A stretch of DNA of 64,000 nucleotides, taken from SZUA-35 sp965530755 (GTDB lineage: Bacteria > Actinomycetota > Acidimicrobiia > Acidimicrobiales > SZUA-35). The stretch lies in contig CBESNA010000005.1 of assembly GCA_965530755.1 (NCBI GenBank), positions 74,525 through 138,524 on the forward strand. Reading direction: 5' to 3'. The stretch's first letter is position 1. Every line of letters begins with the position of its first letter. Below the pieces are notes generated by a model that had not been told where the DNA came from, ran no database searches, and saw only the letters and a program-made list of their open reading frames with translations. Both the position numbers and the translations under genes were made by a program. This document shows, one piece after another, positions 34,249 to 43,235 of the stretch.

Positions 34249-36054
34249 ATGCCCACCGACCACTCGACCAACGCCACCGACGGATCAATTGTCGGCCGAG
34301 GCGAGACCGATCATCTGCTCGTACCGCTGTTGGATGCTGTTCGAAGCGCGCCCGACCGACCGATGGTCTCGGTGCGCCGCGGTGACGCGTTCGTCGATCG
34401 CTCTGCCGCTGAGGTGTGGCAGCGTGTCGAGGCTCTGGCTCGTGGCCTGGTCGCTCGCGGAGTCGAGATCGGAGACCGGGTCGCGCTGATGTCGTCGACC
34501 CGTCTCGAGTGGCTAGAAGTCGATCTCGCGATCAACGCCGCCGGGGCAGTAACCGTGCCGATCTACGACACATCGTCCGCCGAGCAGATCGAATGGATCC
34601 TGGCCGACAGCGGAGCAAAGGCGATGGTGTGTGAGACCAGAGCAATGCGCGACCTCGTTTCCGCGGACTCGCCATGCACCCACCTGCTCACCATCGACGA
34701 TGGCGATCTCGATTTGCTGGTGGCCGACGGCGTTCCTGTCGATCCAGGAGAAGTGGCCAAGCGGATCGAACAGCTCCGCTCTGGGTCGGTGGCGACGCTG
34801 ATCTACACATCGGGAACGACCGGCCGGCCGAAGGGTTGTGTCTTGACCCACGGCAATCTTCGGTCGAACGTCCACCAGATCACCGATGCGCTCGGTGACT
34901 CCATCGGGCCGTCGGACACGGCCCTCGTCTTCCTCCCGCTCGCGCACATACTCACCAAGACCACGGTCGAGTTCGCGCTCGATCGCGGCGTCCGCATCGC
35001 GTTCGGCTCGTCCATCGCCGAGCTCCCGAACGAGTTCGTGATGGTGAAGCCGACAGTGATCTCGTCAGTGCCTCGGATCTTCGAGAAGGTCTTCGCCAAA
35101 GCGCAACACACTGCCGCAACCGAGAAGAAGACGCGCATCTTTGATCACGCAGCAGAGGTCGCCGGCCGCTGGTCTCGACAACGAGCAGCGGGCCGACTGT
35201 CGTTGCTGACACGAGCGGAGCACGCAGTCTTCGATCGACTCCTCTACTCCAAGATCAAGGCCGGATTCGGTGGGGAGCTCCGAATGGCGTTCTCCGGAGG
35301 CGGTCCTCTCGGCGAGAGGCTCTGCTCGTTCTTCGATGGGATCGGAGTCCGAATCTACGAGGGTTACGGCCTCACCGAGACCAGCCCCCTCCTGACGATC
35401 AATCGGACAGTCGGTTGGAAACCGGGCACCGTGGGGTTGCCCGCGGCAGGCACCGACATCATCGTCGCCGACGACGGTGAACTCCTCGTCACCGGACCTC
35501 AAGTGTTCAGCGGCTACTGGCAGAACGATGAGGCGACCGCTGAATCCTTCGACGAGGACGGCAGATTCCGCACCGGCGACATCGGCGAATTCGACAGCGA
35601 CGGGTTCCTTCGGATCACCGGCCGAAAGAAGGAACTGATCGTCACGTCCGCCGGCAAGAACGTCGCCCCGCAGCCGCTGGAAGACAGAATCCGATCCCAT
35701 CGTCTCGTGAGCCAGGCCATGGTCATCGGAGACAATCAGCCGTTCGTGTCTGCACTCATCACGATCGATGAAGACTCGATCGTCGATTGGCGAGCCGAGG
35801 AAGATCTCGAGCACCTCCAGATGAGCGACGTACTGAGTTCTGATGCGCTGCTGGCCGAGATCCAGCAGGCGGTCGATTCCGCCAATGCGTCCGTTTCGAG
35901 AGCCGAGTCGATTCGCGAGTTCCGCATCTTGCCCAGAGACTTCTCGCTGGATCGAGGCGAGGTGACGCCGACCATGAAGGTCCGACGCTTGGCCGTCCAG
36001 GAGAACTGGGCGCACATCATCGACACGATCTACGCACCGACCCCTCGCCTTTGA
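34249..36054 (+). CDS. long-chain fatty-acid--CoA ligase (AMP-forming)
   Basis: A 601-residue acyl-activating enzyme of the FadD15-like long-chain group. The AMP-binding signature is TLIYTSGTTGRPKGC, followed by the GYGLTETSP motif, RTGDIGEFDSDGFLRITGR and the hinge region GRKKELIVTSAGKNVAP. It makes acyl-CoA from fatty acid, ATP and CoA at the inner face of the membrane. The next gene, an acyltransferase for wax esters or triacylglycerol, begins 24 bases after the stop, so the pair probably channels activated fatty acids into storage lipids. Confidence 0.93.
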   Translation: MPTDHSTNATDGSIVGRGETDHLLVPLLDAVRSAPDRPMVSVRRGDAFVDRSAAEVWQRVEALARGLVARGVEIGDRVALMSSTRLEWLEVDLAINAAGAVTVPIYDTSSAEQIEWILADSGAKAMVCETRAMRDLVSADSPCTHLLTIDDGDLDLLVADGVPVDPGEVAKRIEQLRSGSVATLIYTSGTTGRPKGCVLTHGNLRSNVHQITDALGDSIGPSDTALVFLPLAHILTKTTVEFALDRGVRIAFGSSIAELPNEFVMVKPTVISSVPRIFEKVFAKAQHTAATEKKTRIFDHAAEVAGRWSRQRAAGRLSLLTRAEHAVFDRLLYSKIKAGFGGELRMAFSGGGPLGERLCSFFDGIGVRIYEGYGLTETSPLLTINRTVGWKPGTVGLPAAGTDIIVADDGELLVTGPQVFSGYWQNDEATAESFDEDGRFRTGDIGEFDSDGFLRITGRKKELIVTSAGKNVAPQPLEDRIRSHRLVSQAMVIGDNQPFVSALITIDEDSIVDWRAEEDLEHLQMSDVLSSDALLAEIQQAVDSANASVSRAESIREFRILPRDFSLDRGEVTPTMKVRRLAVQENWAHIIDTIYAPTPRL

Positions 36055-36078
36055 CGACCAACAGAATTTGCGGAGACG

Positions 36079-37482
36079 ATGAACCACCCAACAGACACCG
36101 AGGCGATCGAGCGGCTTAATCCGACGGACGCGACGCTGTGGGAAATCCAGCGGGACCCAGAACTCAGAACAACGATCGTCGCGCTCGCCGTGCTCGATCG
36201 ATGTCCGCATTGGACCGCCCTGACGGCAGCAGTCGAGCACGCGGTGGCGACGATCCCGAGGCTGCGACAACGTGTCGTAGAAGGCCCACTCGGGTTGGGT
36301 CGCCCCCACTGGCAGGCGTCCCAACCCGAACTCGACTTCCACCTCCGCCGAATCGGTGTGCGCAGCGCCGGCGGACTGCGCGACGTGCTCGACACCTGTG
36401 GCACCTTGGCGGGAGAAGGTTTTGATCCTGATCGACCCCTGTGGGAGATGGTGTTGATCGACGGATGGGACGACCGTCGAGCGGCTCTCGTTCTCAAGGT
36501 GAGCCACACGCTGACCGACGGCCTCGGCGGCGTTGGGTTGCTGGAAGCAATCGGCGAAGAAGGCACCTCCACCACTGACGGTCGGGATGCCAGCAAGACC
36601 AACAATCGCTCCATGCTCGGGACGATCGCGCAGCTGGCATCTCTGCCTGCTCAGGCGGCGTCAGCTCTGCTCGCCTCGAGCGCCCATCCGGTGCAGTCTG
36701 TTCAGCAGACCATCAAGGGAGCCGGGTCCGCCGTACGTCTCGTGAAGCCATCCGGTCCACCGTTGTCGAGCCTCACCGCGGACAGAGGCATGGATCGCTG
36801 GACAGGGGTGAGCGAGCTTGCGGTCGATCGACTCCGGGCGTCCGCCCATCGTGGCGGAGGGACGATCAACGATGCGTTCATCACCATCGGGCTGCGAGCA
36901 CTGGCGGAGTATCACCGATCGTTCGGCGCAGAAGACGCAGCGTTCCGTGTCACGATGCCGATCAGCTTCCGAACCGAATCCGATGCGTCAGGCGGCAACC
37001 AATGGACCCCGGCTCGGCTCGTCCTGCGCGCCGACCTCGATGCTCACCCGTACACCGACATGGCTCGGCACCGAGAACGACTCCGGACGGCACGCAACGA
37101 GCCGTCGGTCGGCTTCAGCCAGACGATGGCAGCTGCTCTGCATGAACTCCCGTCGAGTCTGACCATCGGCATCGTGTCCGGCATGGCGAAGGGCTCTGAC
37201 CTCGTCATGACGAACGTCGCCGGCCTCACGAAGCCACTGCGGATCGCAGGTGCCGTTGTCGAAAGTTTGTATCCCTTTGCTCCAGCCACGGGTGCCGCCC
37301 TCAACATCGGCTTGATGTCGCATCTGGACGCAGCGTGCGTTGGCTTCACCATCGACACCGCAGCCGTGACCGACCCCGAAGGGCTCGTTCACCACTTCGA
37401 AGCTCAGGCTGCCGACTTCCTTCGGCGACGCAAGGCACCGACTGTTCGAGCTAGCGCACCAACTCGGAAGAACCGTGAATGA
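36079..37482 (+). CDS. wax ester synthase / diacylglycerol acyltransferase (WS/DGAT) family protein
   Basis: A 467-residue acyltransferase that would transfer acyl groups from acyl-CoA to diacylglycerol or fatty alcohol. The catalytic motif HHxxxDG reads SHTLTDG (142-148): the active-site His143 and Asp147 are present and only the first, less critical His is Ser. PLWEMVLIDGW precedes it, and the C-terminal domain has the NDAF and SNVxG-like (MTNVAGL) motifs. A GCGGAGA site lies before ATG 36079. Same operon as the acyl-CoA ligase. Confidence 0.9.
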   Translation: MNHPTDTEAIERLNPTDATLWEIQRDPELRTTIVALAVLDRCPHWTALTAAVEHAVATIPRLRQRVVEGPLGLGRPHWQASQPELDFHLRRIGVRSAGGLRDVLDTCGTLAGEGFDPDRPLWEMVLIDGWDDRRAALVLKVSHTLTDGLGGVGLLEAIGEEGTSTTDGRDASKTNNRSMLGTIAQLASLPAQAASALLASSAHPVQSVQQTIKGAGSAVRLVKPSGPPLSSLTADRGMDRWTGVSELAVDRLRASAHRGGGTINDAFITIGLRALAEYHRSFGAEDAAFRVTMPISFRTESDASGGNQWTPARLVLRADLDAHPYTDMARHRERLRTARNEPSVGFSQTMAAALHELPSSLTIGIVSGMAKGSDLVMTNVAGLTKPLRIAGAVVESLYPFAPATGAALNIGLMSHLDAACVGFTIDTAAVTDPEGLVHHFEAQAADFLRRRKAPTVRASAPTRKNRE

Positions 37483-37580
37483 CCTCGTGCTGCCGTCGGC
37501 GTTGGCCGAGGTCGCCGGTGTCGGCCGCTGACAAGATCGAACGAGAGTGACGAAACGGTCCCGGCGGCTAGCTTGCGTTC

Positions 37581-38699
37581 ATGGCCTCAAACGAAACGTC
37601 CAGCTGGGACGTCCTCATCGACCGCAACGATCTCCACCGCACGAGCATCGCCAAGGCGTCGCCTCGACCGCTCGGCGACGCGCAGGTCCGCCTGCACATC
37701 GATGCGTTCGGGCTGTCGGCGAACAACATCACGTACGCCGCCTACGGCGACATGATCGGCTACTGGGGGTTCTTCCCGGCCGACGAGGGAGACGACGGAA
37801 CGAACTGGGGCCGCGTCCCCGTCTGGGGTTTCGCCGACGTCGTCGAATCCAATCTGCCGAGCCTGCCGGTCGGCGAGCGCATCTACGGCTACCTGCCGAT
37901 GTCGACCGAACTCGTCGTCGAGCCGACACGAGTCAACGACGGCGGCTTCTTCGACGCCAGCGCCCACCGGGCGGCTCTGCCTGCCACCTACAACCGCTAT
38001 TCACGCTCGTCTGGCGACCCCAGCTACGTTGTCGAACTCGAGGACGAACAGATGCTGCTACGTCCGCTCTTCTTCACCTCGTTCCTGATCGACGACTTCC
38101 TCGACGACAACGACTTCTTCGCCGCACCGACCGTGATCGCCACGAGCGCCTCGAGCAAGACCGCCTTCGGAACGGCAGAACTCTTGAGCAAACGGGAGGG
38201 CATCACGGTGATCGGACTCACTTCGCCGGGCAACGTCGAGTTCTGCCAGAACCTCGGAACCTACGATCAGGTCTTCACCTACGACCAAGTGCTCGACGTC
38301 GACAACAGCCCGCTCGACGCAGACACGCCGTCGGTCCTGATCGACTTCGCCGGCAACCGTTCGGTGATTGCGTCCGTGCACGCTCGCCTCGGCGATCAGC
38401 TTCGCCACTCGGCAGTCATCGGCGGCACGCACTGGGACGCCGAAGCGAGCGCCGAGCCGCTCGCAGGACCGGAGCCGACCTTCTTCTTCGCCCCGACACA
38501 GATCGAGAAGCGTCACGCCGAGTGGGGTGCAGCCGAGCTCGACGCCCGTCTGGGAGCTGCGTGGGCGCCATTCGTCGAACGGTCGAAGCAACTCCTGACT
38601 GTCGAGCACAGCCACGGGCCGGAGTCGGTCGTCGAGCGTTTCCTGGAGCTGCTCGATGGGACGACGCCACCGTCGGTGGCGCACATCCTCCACCCGTGA
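37581..38699 (+). CDS. DUF2855 family protein (MDR-like fold)
   Basis: A 372-residue protein of the DUF2855 family, distantly related to medium-chain dehydrogenases. Family marks include the start WDVLIDRNDLHRTSI, LSANNITYAAYGD, YWGFFPA, VPVWGFADV, the SASSKTAFGTA segment where a dehydrogenase nucleotide-binding loop would be, and the C-terminal FVE and ERSKQLL region. The biochemical role of the family is not established. TAGCTT ends exactly six bases before the ATG, pointing to a leaderless message. ASCH gene follows 13 bases after the stop. Confidence 0.88.
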   Translation: MASNETSSWDVLIDRNDLHRTSIAKASPRPLGDAQVRLHIDAFGLSANNITYAAYGDMIGYWGFFPADEGDDGTNWGRVPVWGFADVVESNLPSLPVGERIYGYLPMSTELVVEPTRVNDGGFFDASAHRAALPATYNRYSRSSGDPSYVVELEDEQMLLRPLFFTSFLIDDFLDDNDFFAAPTVIATSASSKTAFGTAELLSKREGITVIGLTSPGNVEFCQNLGTYDQVFTYDQVLDVDNSPLDADTPSVLIDFAGNRSVIASVHARLGDQLRHSAVIGGTHWDAEASAEPLAGPEPTFFFAPTQIEKRHAEWGAAELDARLGAAWAPFVERSKQLLTVEHSHGPESVVERFLELLDGTTPPSVAHILHP

Positions 38700-38712
38700 G
38701 CAGCCTGAGCTG

Positions 38713-39192
38713 ATGAGCATCCAACAGGGCGAGTCGATCGTCGCGTTCTGGCATCGGTGCCTCGTTGCCATCGGCGAGCCGGAGAGACCACTGCCCCCAG
38801 TCGAACAGTTCGGGGATTCGCCGGAGTTGGCGGACGAACTGCTCGGCCTCGTTCTTGATGGCCCGAAGCGAGCCACGGCCTCTTTGGTCGCGGAGTACGA
38901 GTACGAAGGCGAGCCCGTTCCCTCACTCGGGGATCGGTGGATCGTGGTCGATGGTCTGGGCGAACCACGGGCCGTGCTGCAATCGACCGATGTGCGGATC
39001 GGGCCGCTGTCAAGTGTCGACGCCGAGTTCGCCTGGGACGAAGGCGAAGGCGACCGAACCGTCGAGGACTGGCTTCGCGCCCACCACGGATGCTTCGAGC
39101 GCTTCTTGCCCACCATCGGGGTCGAATTCGACCCCGGCATGCCCACGGTGTTCGAACGTTTCCGGATCGTCTACTCCGAGCCGGCCGACTGA
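38713..39192 (+). CDS. ASCH domain protein
   Basis: A 159-residue ASCH-domain protein (RNA-binding-like fold related to PUA). FADEL-like FGDSPELADELLGLVLDGPKRATASL, VPSLGDRWIVVDGLGEPRAVLQST and DRTVEDWLRAHHGCFERF are characteristic. Such proteins have been proposed to act on RNA or on modified nucleosides. ATG 38713 lies 13 bases after the DUF2855 stop and was preferred to the in-frame ATG at 38656, which is inside that gene. The 248 bases that follow, up to the dtd stop, contain nothing I can identify beyond a weak GCCGGC hairpin near 39219. Confidence 0.85.
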   Translation: MSIQQGESIVAFWHRCLVAIGEPERPLPPVEQFGDSPELADELLGLVLDGPKRATASLVAEYEYEGEPVPSLGDRWIVVDGLGEPRAVLQSTDVRIGPLSSVDAEFAWDEGEGDRTVEDWLRAHHGCFERFLPTIGVEFDPGMPTVFERFRIVYSEPAD

Positions 39193-39440
39193 CAGCGAAC
39201 CGTGCTGGAGACATGCCGGCCGGAAGCGGTGCCGGCTGAAAACGCGAGAGAGCGGCGTTCCGGTCGAGCTGGCTCTGATGACCGAATAAATCGGTCCCCG
39301 TACGCCGGGTCGACGCAGCCGTAGTGGCCGGAACACCGCGTCTCGATACCGACCATCATGATCCTCTGGAGCGCCGCGCGCAAGGGTCGATTCGGTGACA
39401 AATTCGCGACGCGGCGTCGTCTCCTTGCACGGCCGTATCG

Positions 39441-39878
39441 TCACACGTCCAGAACGATGGTGACCGGGCCGTCGTTCACGATCTCGACCGACATCTCGGC
39501 CCGGAATCGACCCGTGGCAACGCTCCCGCCGAGGTCACGCAAACAGCGACAGACCTGTTCGATCAGCGGCTCGGCGACCTCCGGTCTCGCCGCAGCCATG
39601 AAGCTCGGGCGATTGCCCTTCCTGGCATCGCCGTACAGCGTGAACTGGCTGACGACGAGCACCTCGCCACCGACATCGCCGAGCGCGAGATTCATCCTCC
39701 CGTCGTCGTCTTCGAAGACACGCAGCTTCCACAGCTTGTCTGCCATCCGCACTGCTTCGGCTGCTGTGTCGTCATGGGTCACGCCCACCAACACACACAG
39801 GCCGGCACCGATGGCGCCGATCGTCTCGCCGTCGACCGAAACCTCGGCCCGCTCCACCCGCTGGATGACCGCTCGCAT
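39441..39878 (-). CDS. dtd: D-aminoacyl-tRNA deacylase
   Basis: A 145-residue proofreading enzyme that hydrolyses D-amino acids (and glycine) from mischarged tRNA. The start MRAVIQRVERAEVSVDGE, the SQFTLYGD motif and the C-terminal NDGPVTIVLD containing the Gly-cisPro-like element are diagnostic. ATG 39878 was preferred to 39941 because family members begin at MRAVIQRV and CAGACT lies exactly six bases upstream. Confidence 0.95.
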   Translation of the reverse strand: MRAVIQRVERAEVSVDGETIGAIGAGLCVLVGVTHDDTAAEAVRMADKLWKLRVFEDDDGRMNLALGDVGGEVLVVSQFTLYGDARKGNRPSFMAAARPEVAEPLIEQVCRCLRDLGGSVATGRFRAEMSVEIVNDGPVTIVLDV

Positions 39879-40004
39879 CGACGCAGTCTGCCGCAATCGA
39901 CCGGCCACCAGGGGGAACCCACCCACGTGGCGACCGTCCACCGCTGGGCGTGTGCGATCCTGCTCAGCGGGGCCGCGGGGAACTCGCCATAGCCTTACAG
40001 CGTT

Positions 40005-41336
40005 GTGACAGAGGCGTCTCGAGCCGACGTCGCCAGAAAGAACGTGATGACGACCAACCCCGACCCCGACGCACCGCTGCGCCTCGCCTATCTCTCATAT
40101 CGGTCGAAACCCACCGTTGGCGGACAGGGCATCTACACCCGACACCTCACGAAGGCCCTCGCCGACCTCGGCCATCACGTCGAAGTGTTTTCCGGCCAGC
40201 CGTACCCCGAGCTCGACGAACGCATCGGCCTCACGAAGCTGCCGAGCCTCGACATCTTCAACGACACCTACCCCGGACGGTTTCCGGCCTACTGGGAGAT
40301 CAAGACCAGGGCCGACATCCTCGAGCTGGCGACCTTCAGCACCGGCCAGTTCCCTGAGCCCCTCGCATTCAGCTATCGGGCGCTCAAAGTCCTGAAACAG
40401 CGGTCCGGCGAATTCGATCTGGTCCATGACAATCAGTGTCTCGGCTACGGAATCCTCGGAATCGACAAGCTGATCCCGACCCTCGTCACCCTGCACCATC
40501 CGATCACGGTCGACCGCCGCCTCGAGATGGAGGCCGCTCCCAACTGGCGAAAGCGTCTCAGCGTCGGGCAGTGGTACGGATTCGTGAAGATGCAGGGCCG
40601 TGTCGCGAAACGCATGCCGCGCATCGTCGTGGTCTCGGAGAACTCGATCCAGGACATCCACGACGACATGGGCGTCGACCTCGAGCGCATGCGTCTCGTC
40701 CACGTCGGCGTCGATCCTGATCTGTTCAAGCCGATCGCCGGCGTCGAGCGCATCCCGGGGCGACTCATCACGACCGCTTCGGCCGATGTCGAGCTCAAGG
40801 GCCTCAAGTTCCTGCTCGAGGCCATGGCGAAATTGCGTACCGAACGCGATGTCAGCCTCACGGTGATCGGTCGGGCCAAGCCGGGCGGGCCATCGGCGGA
40901 GATGATCGAGCGGCTCGGCCTGGGCGAGCACATCCAGTTCGTCACCGGTGTCCCCGATCAGCGCATCGTGGAGCTGTACGCCGAGTCCGAGTTGGCCGTC
41001 GTCCCATCGCTCTACGAGGGCTTCTCGCTGCCGGCAATCGAGGCCATGGGATCGGGCACGCCGCTGGTCGCCACCGACGGCGGGGCGCTCCCCGAGGTCA
41101 CCGGCATCGACGGCGAGACCGTGCTGCGCTGCAAGGCCGGCGACGTCGACTCGCTGCGGGTGGCGCTCGAACGGGGCCTCGACGACCCGGACCTCCGCGA
41201 CCGGATCGGCGCGGCGGGTCGTGAGCGGGTCAGTGAGCTCTACACGTGGCGACAGACCGCGGTTCGCACCGTGGAGCAGTACCGCGAGGTCATGGCGATG
41301 CGGGCCTTCGAGACGTCGAACCACGAGGCCGTCTGA
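40005..41336 (+). CDS. family 4 glycosyltransferase (GT-B)
   Basis: A 443-residue GT-B enzyme. The N-terminal LAYLSYRSKPTVGGQGIYTR has the acceptor-side glycine loop, and the C-terminal domain has VPSLYEGFSLPAIEAMGSGTPLV with the EGFSLPxxEAM retaining motif. It should transfer a sugar from a nucleotide donor to a lipid or envelope acceptor. It heads an operon with a methyltransferase and an alpha/alpha-toroid protein, both starting on the previous stop. GTG 40005 (TAGCCT nine bases upstream) is used; ATG 40047 is an alternative. Confidence 0.9.
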   Translation: MTEASRADVARKNVMTTNPDPDAPLRLAYLSYRSKPTVGGQGIYTRHLTKALADLGHHVEVFSGQPYPELDERIGLTKLPSLDIFNDTYPGRFPAYWEIKTRADILELATFSTGQFPEPLAFSYRALKVLKQRSGEFDLVHDNQCLGYGILGIDKLIPTLVTLHHPITVDRRLEMEAAPNWRKRLSVGQWYGFVKMQGRVAKRMPRIVVVSENSIQDIHDDMGVDLERMRLVHVGVDPDLFKPIAGVERIPGRLITTASADVELKGLKFLLEAMAKLRTERDVSLTVIGRAKPGGPSAEMIERLGLGEHIQFVTGVPDQRIVELYAESELAVVPSLYEGFSLPAIEAMGSGTPLVATDGGALPEVTGIDGETVLRCKAGDVDSLRVALERGLDDPDLRDRIGAAGRERVSELYTWRQTAVRTVEQYREVMAMRAFETSNHEAV

Positions 41337-42103
41337 TGCTCACCGTCGACTACGACCGCCTCGGGCTCGAACCGGGCATGCGAGTGCTCGACCTCGGTGC
41401 CGGTTTCGGCCGCCATGCGTTCGAAACCGCTCGGCGTGGCGCGTCCGTCGTCGCCGCCGACCTCGCGTTCGACGAGATGAAGGCCACCCAGGACACGTTC
41501 GCCGCGATGTTCCTCGAGGGCGAACTCCCAGAAGGTCTGACCACCGTGACGGTGCAGGCCAACGGTCTCACCCTTCCGTTCGCCGACGGCTCGTTCGACC
41601 GCATCATTGCCAGCGAGGTGCTCGAACACGTCCCGGACGACCTCGGCGTCATGACCGAACTGTTCAGAGTGCTCGCTCCCGGCGGCCGTCTCGCCGCCAC
41701 CGTGCCCGCCCAGCTGCCGGAGCAGGTCTGCTGGTGGATCAACGACGCCTACCACGCGCCGAAATCTGTGGGCGGCCACGTGCGGATCTACGGTCAACCC
41801 GAACTCCGGATGAAGCTGGCATCGGTCGGCTTCGAGCCCGGCGATTCGCACCGCGCCCATGCCCTCCACAGCCCGTACTGGTGGCTCAAGTGCGCCGTCG
41901 GCCTCGACAACGAGGACAACTTCCTGGTGAAGCAGTACCTCAAGCTGCTGACCTGGGACATCGTGGAGGCGCCGGCGCTCACCCGCACAGCCGAGCGCAT
42001 CCTCAACCCCGTTCTCGGCAAGTCCGTGGTCATCTACGCCGACCGTCCGGGGTCGACCGGCCTCGCCGGGAACGACGCCGACCGAACGCTCGCCAACGCA
42101 TGA
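41336..42103 (+). CDS. class I SAM-dependent methyltransferase
   Basis: A 255-residue methyltransferase. VLDLGAGFGRHAFETARRG is motif I, VVAADLAFDEM the acidic end of strand 2, and FDRIIASEVLEHVPDD the motif IV region. ATG 41336 shares a base with the TGA of the glycosyltransferase gene (TGATG), so translation is coupled; the upstream in-frame start inside that gene was rejected. It probably modifies the product of the glycosyltransferase or a partner molecule. Substrate unknown. Confidence 0.88.
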   Translation: MLTVDYDRLGLEPGMRVLDLGAGFGRHAFETARRGASVVAADLAFDEMKATQDTFAAMFLEGELPEGLTTVTVQANGLTLPFADGSFDRIIASEVLEHVPDDLGVMTELFRVLAPGGRLAATVPAQLPEQVCWWINDAYHAPKSVGGHVRIYGQPELRMKLASVGFEPGDSHRAHALHSPYWWLKCAVGLDNEDNFLVKQYLKLLTWDIVEAPALTRTAERILNPVLGKSVVIYADRPGSTGLAGNDADRTLANA

Positions 42104-43113
42104 TGCAGCTTCCGTTCGTCGACGGACTGCTCACAACCGCCGACCTCCGGTTGTCGGCGGAGACCATCGTCGACCTCCAGCTTCCGAACGGGATGATCCA
42201 GTGGTACCCCGGCGGTCACGCCGACCCATGGAACCACGTCGAGACGGCAATGGCGCTCAGCACCTGCGGCTTCGCCGACCAAGCCGAGCTCGCCTATCGC
42301 TGGCTGGCCGACATCCAGCGGCCAGACGGCAGCTGGCACAACTACTACACCGCCGACGGCATCGAGGACTCGAAACTCGACTCCAACTGCATCGCCTACA
42401 TCGCCGCCGGCGTCTGGCATCACTACCTCGCCACGGGCGACCGGGAGTTTCTCGCCGACTACTGGGACGTGGTCGAACGTGCCATCGAGTTCGTCCTCGA
42501 TCTGCAGACGAAGCGAGGCGAGATCATCTGGGCCAGACACGCCGACGGCAAACCGTGGAGCTATGCCCTCCTGACCGGGTCGTCGTCGATCTGTCACAGC
42601 CTCCGGTGCGCCGCCTGGGTCGCAGAGGCGCTCGAACGCCCTCGACCGCACTGGGTCGAGGCACGTGACCGTCTGACCAGCGTGATCGCCAACCACCCGA
42701 ATGCCTTCGAACCGAAGGCTCGATGGGCCATGGACTGGTACTACCCAGTGCTCACCGGTGCAGTGGTTGGCGACGATGCCGCAAAGATGCTGAGCAAGGG
42801 GTGGGAGACCTTCGTGATGCCGGGCAAGGGCGTTCGGTGTGTGTCCGATCGGCCGTGGGTGACGGCGGCCGAGACCTGCGAGTGTGCGCTCGCCCATCTG
42901 GCCGTCGGTGAGCGTGCGACCGCTCTGACGATGTTCACCTGGGTACAGGCGCTGCGCGATCGAGACGGCAGCTACTTCACCGGAATGGTGTTTCCCGAGC
43001 TCGTCCACTTCCCCGACCAGGAGCGAAGTGCGTACACGGCGGCGGCCGTGATCCTGCTGGCCGACGCCCTCCACGGCGTCAACCCCACAAGCACGCTCTT
43101 CACCCACCACTGA
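42100..43113 (+). CDS. alpha/alpha-toroid (prenyltransferase- or glucoamylase-like) protein
   Basis: A 337-residue protein with repeated helical units such as IVDLQLPNGMIQWYPGGHAD, WLADIQRPDGSWHNYYT and WVQALRDRDGSYFTGMVFPE, resembling the alpha/alpha barrel of terpene cyclase/prenyltransferase-like and glucoamylase-like proteins. Databases often label such proteins prenyltransferase without proof. ATG 42100 overlaps the methyltransferase stop (ATGA). No signal peptide is seen. Its fixed place after a glycosyltransferase and a methyltransferase suggests work on a glycan or glycolipid; the reaction is not known to me. Confidence 0.75.
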   Translation: MMQLPFVDGLLTTADLRLSAETIVDLQLPNGMIQWYPGGHADPWNHVETAMALSTCGFADQAELAYRWLADIQRPDGSWHNYYTADGIEDSKLDSNCIAYIAAGVWHHYLATGDREFLADYWDVVERAIEFVLDLQTKRGEIIWARHADGKPWSYALLTGSSSICHSLRCAAWVAEALERPRPHWVEARDRLTSVIANHPNAFEPKARWAMDWYYPVLTGAVVGDDAAKMLSKGWETFVMPGKGVRCVSDRPWVTAAETCECALAHLAVGERATALTMFTWVQALRDRDGSYFTGMVFPELVHFPDQERSAYTAAAVILLADALHGVNPTSTLFTHH

Positions 43114-43147
43114 CCGCCCACCACCAACCACTGATCCGGGCAGGCGC

Positions 43148-43195
43148 CAACCCGAGGTTTGGGCCATGCATTTCCGGGGGTCATGGCCTCGGGTT
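43148..43195. repeat. inverted repeat, left copy, with hairpin
   Basis: Positions 43148-43183 match the reverse complement of 45043-45079 with three mismatches and one extra A in the right copy. The left copy also forms its own hairpin with AACCCGAGG (43149-43157) and CCTCGGGTT (43187-43195). It follows the toroid gene and precedes the -10-like TATCGT of the next gene, so it may act as a terminator. Confidence 0.8.
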
Positions 43196-43235
43196 CGTTG
43201 CGGTCATGTCGGCAGCGCTGCCGTATCGTCGAATC

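Noticed and set aside
40948..42099. Upstream extension of the toroid gene through the glycosyltransferase and methyltransferase genes
   Set aside because: The extension is arginine-rich shadow sequence; ATG 42100 overlaps the methyltransferase stop as expected for a coupled gene.
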